In this document: positions 63,636 to 64,000 of the stretch, one piece after another
Layout of the letters: each line of letters begins with the position of its first letter
Numbering within the stretch: position 1 is the first letter of the stretch
Assembly: GCA_914767715.1 (NCBI GenBank)
Contig: OU612065.1
Coordinates: 20,830,001 to 20,894,000 of the forward strand
Direction: 5' to 3'
From: Membranipora membranacea
Lineage: Eukaryota; Bryozoa; Gymnolaemata; Cheilostomatida; Membraniporidae
Length of the DNA: 64,000 nucleotides
Program-made: the position numbers and the translations under genes
The notes under the pieces: generated by a model
What the model saw: only the letters and a program-made list of their open reading frames with translations
Database searches by the model: none
Told to the model about the DNA's origin: nothing

Positions 63636-64000
63636 CTGTAATGGTAACATACACAGAGATGAAATATCGATCTAAGAGACAATATTGAACTGATCTAGCC
63701 ACAGAGTTTATATCTATTCCTTGATCTAGGTTCAACCTAATAAATATCTTCTAAGCAGCAAGGCTGTCTCTTAGCAAGGTTAATCTTTTCAGCCAATATT
63801 CCAGGTCTTCTTACTTAGTATAATCATACTTCTCTTAGTAACATAGAATGGTGATATCCATTACTGATTGACCACCATCAGTGGTAGGGATTTATATTTC
63901 CTAAATATGAATACTTCTTTTTTTATGGAAACATCCCACTTTTTGATTTCATTATCAACAAAAGTCATCACAAACAGGTACAGTTGATTTCAGTTCCACA
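63636..64000. other. Probable intron of the UHM splicing-factor gene
   Basis: Lies upstream, on the minus strand, of the last exon. I see no further exon I can support before the window ends. Confidence 0.45.

Overview
The window is intron-rich nuclear DNA from an animal. The coding content is metazoan (RAB23, USP30, an ABCA3-type transporter, an SLC6 transporter, TIMM8). The DNA is AT-rich, and nearly all coding exons end at GT-AG splice sites whose phases join cleanly. Non-LTR retrotransposon relics and many short fold-back elements fill the gaps, which suggests an invertebrate. I cannot fix the phylum from the sequence alone.

Layout. Bases 1-9600 hold no intact gene: a reverse-strand LINE relic (811-2060), a tRNA-like SINE head (4126-4201), a second reverse-strand LINE tail (4330-4797), a non-autonomous DNA element (5690-6107), a fold-back element (6675-6772), a broken leucine-rich-repeat-like sequence (6918-7740) and a repeat-derived sequence ending in a consensus splice donor (about 8041-8350). 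Bases 9638-29909 (+) are a 29-exon ABCA3-like lipid transporter gene (about 1817 aa). A small reverse-strand TIMM8 gene (30456-30728) converges on it. Bases 30800-39870 are repeat-rich: duplicated blocks, 190-bp tandem repeats, a near-perfect 52-bp hairpin (34380-34495), a CR1/Rex1-like LINE fragment (35461-37040), and a second copy of the donor-bearing repeat (about 38190-38460).

The right third is gene-dense: a 2-oxoglutarate/Fe(II) oxygenase (39875-42600, +, six exons), RAB23 (43920-48780, +, six exons), an SLC6 amino-acid-type transporter (49389-56135, +, fourteen exons), a single-exon seryl-tRNA-synthetase-like mitochondrial protein (57761-56424, -), USP30 (59255-63159, +, nine exons), and the last exon of a reverse-strand U2AF-homology-motif splicing factor (63635-63526).

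The genes do not form a pathway or operon. Three products (TIMM8, the SerRS-like protein, USP30) are mitochondrial, which may be chance. Exon joins were worked out by hand from reading frame and GT/AG signals. They agree in phase for all five multi-exon genes, but no transcript evidence was available. I found no clearly undescribed system. The best leads are the intronless SerRS-like protein with eroded catalytic motifs, the 52-bp hairpin, and the repeat family that places the same splice donor upstream of two unrelated genes.
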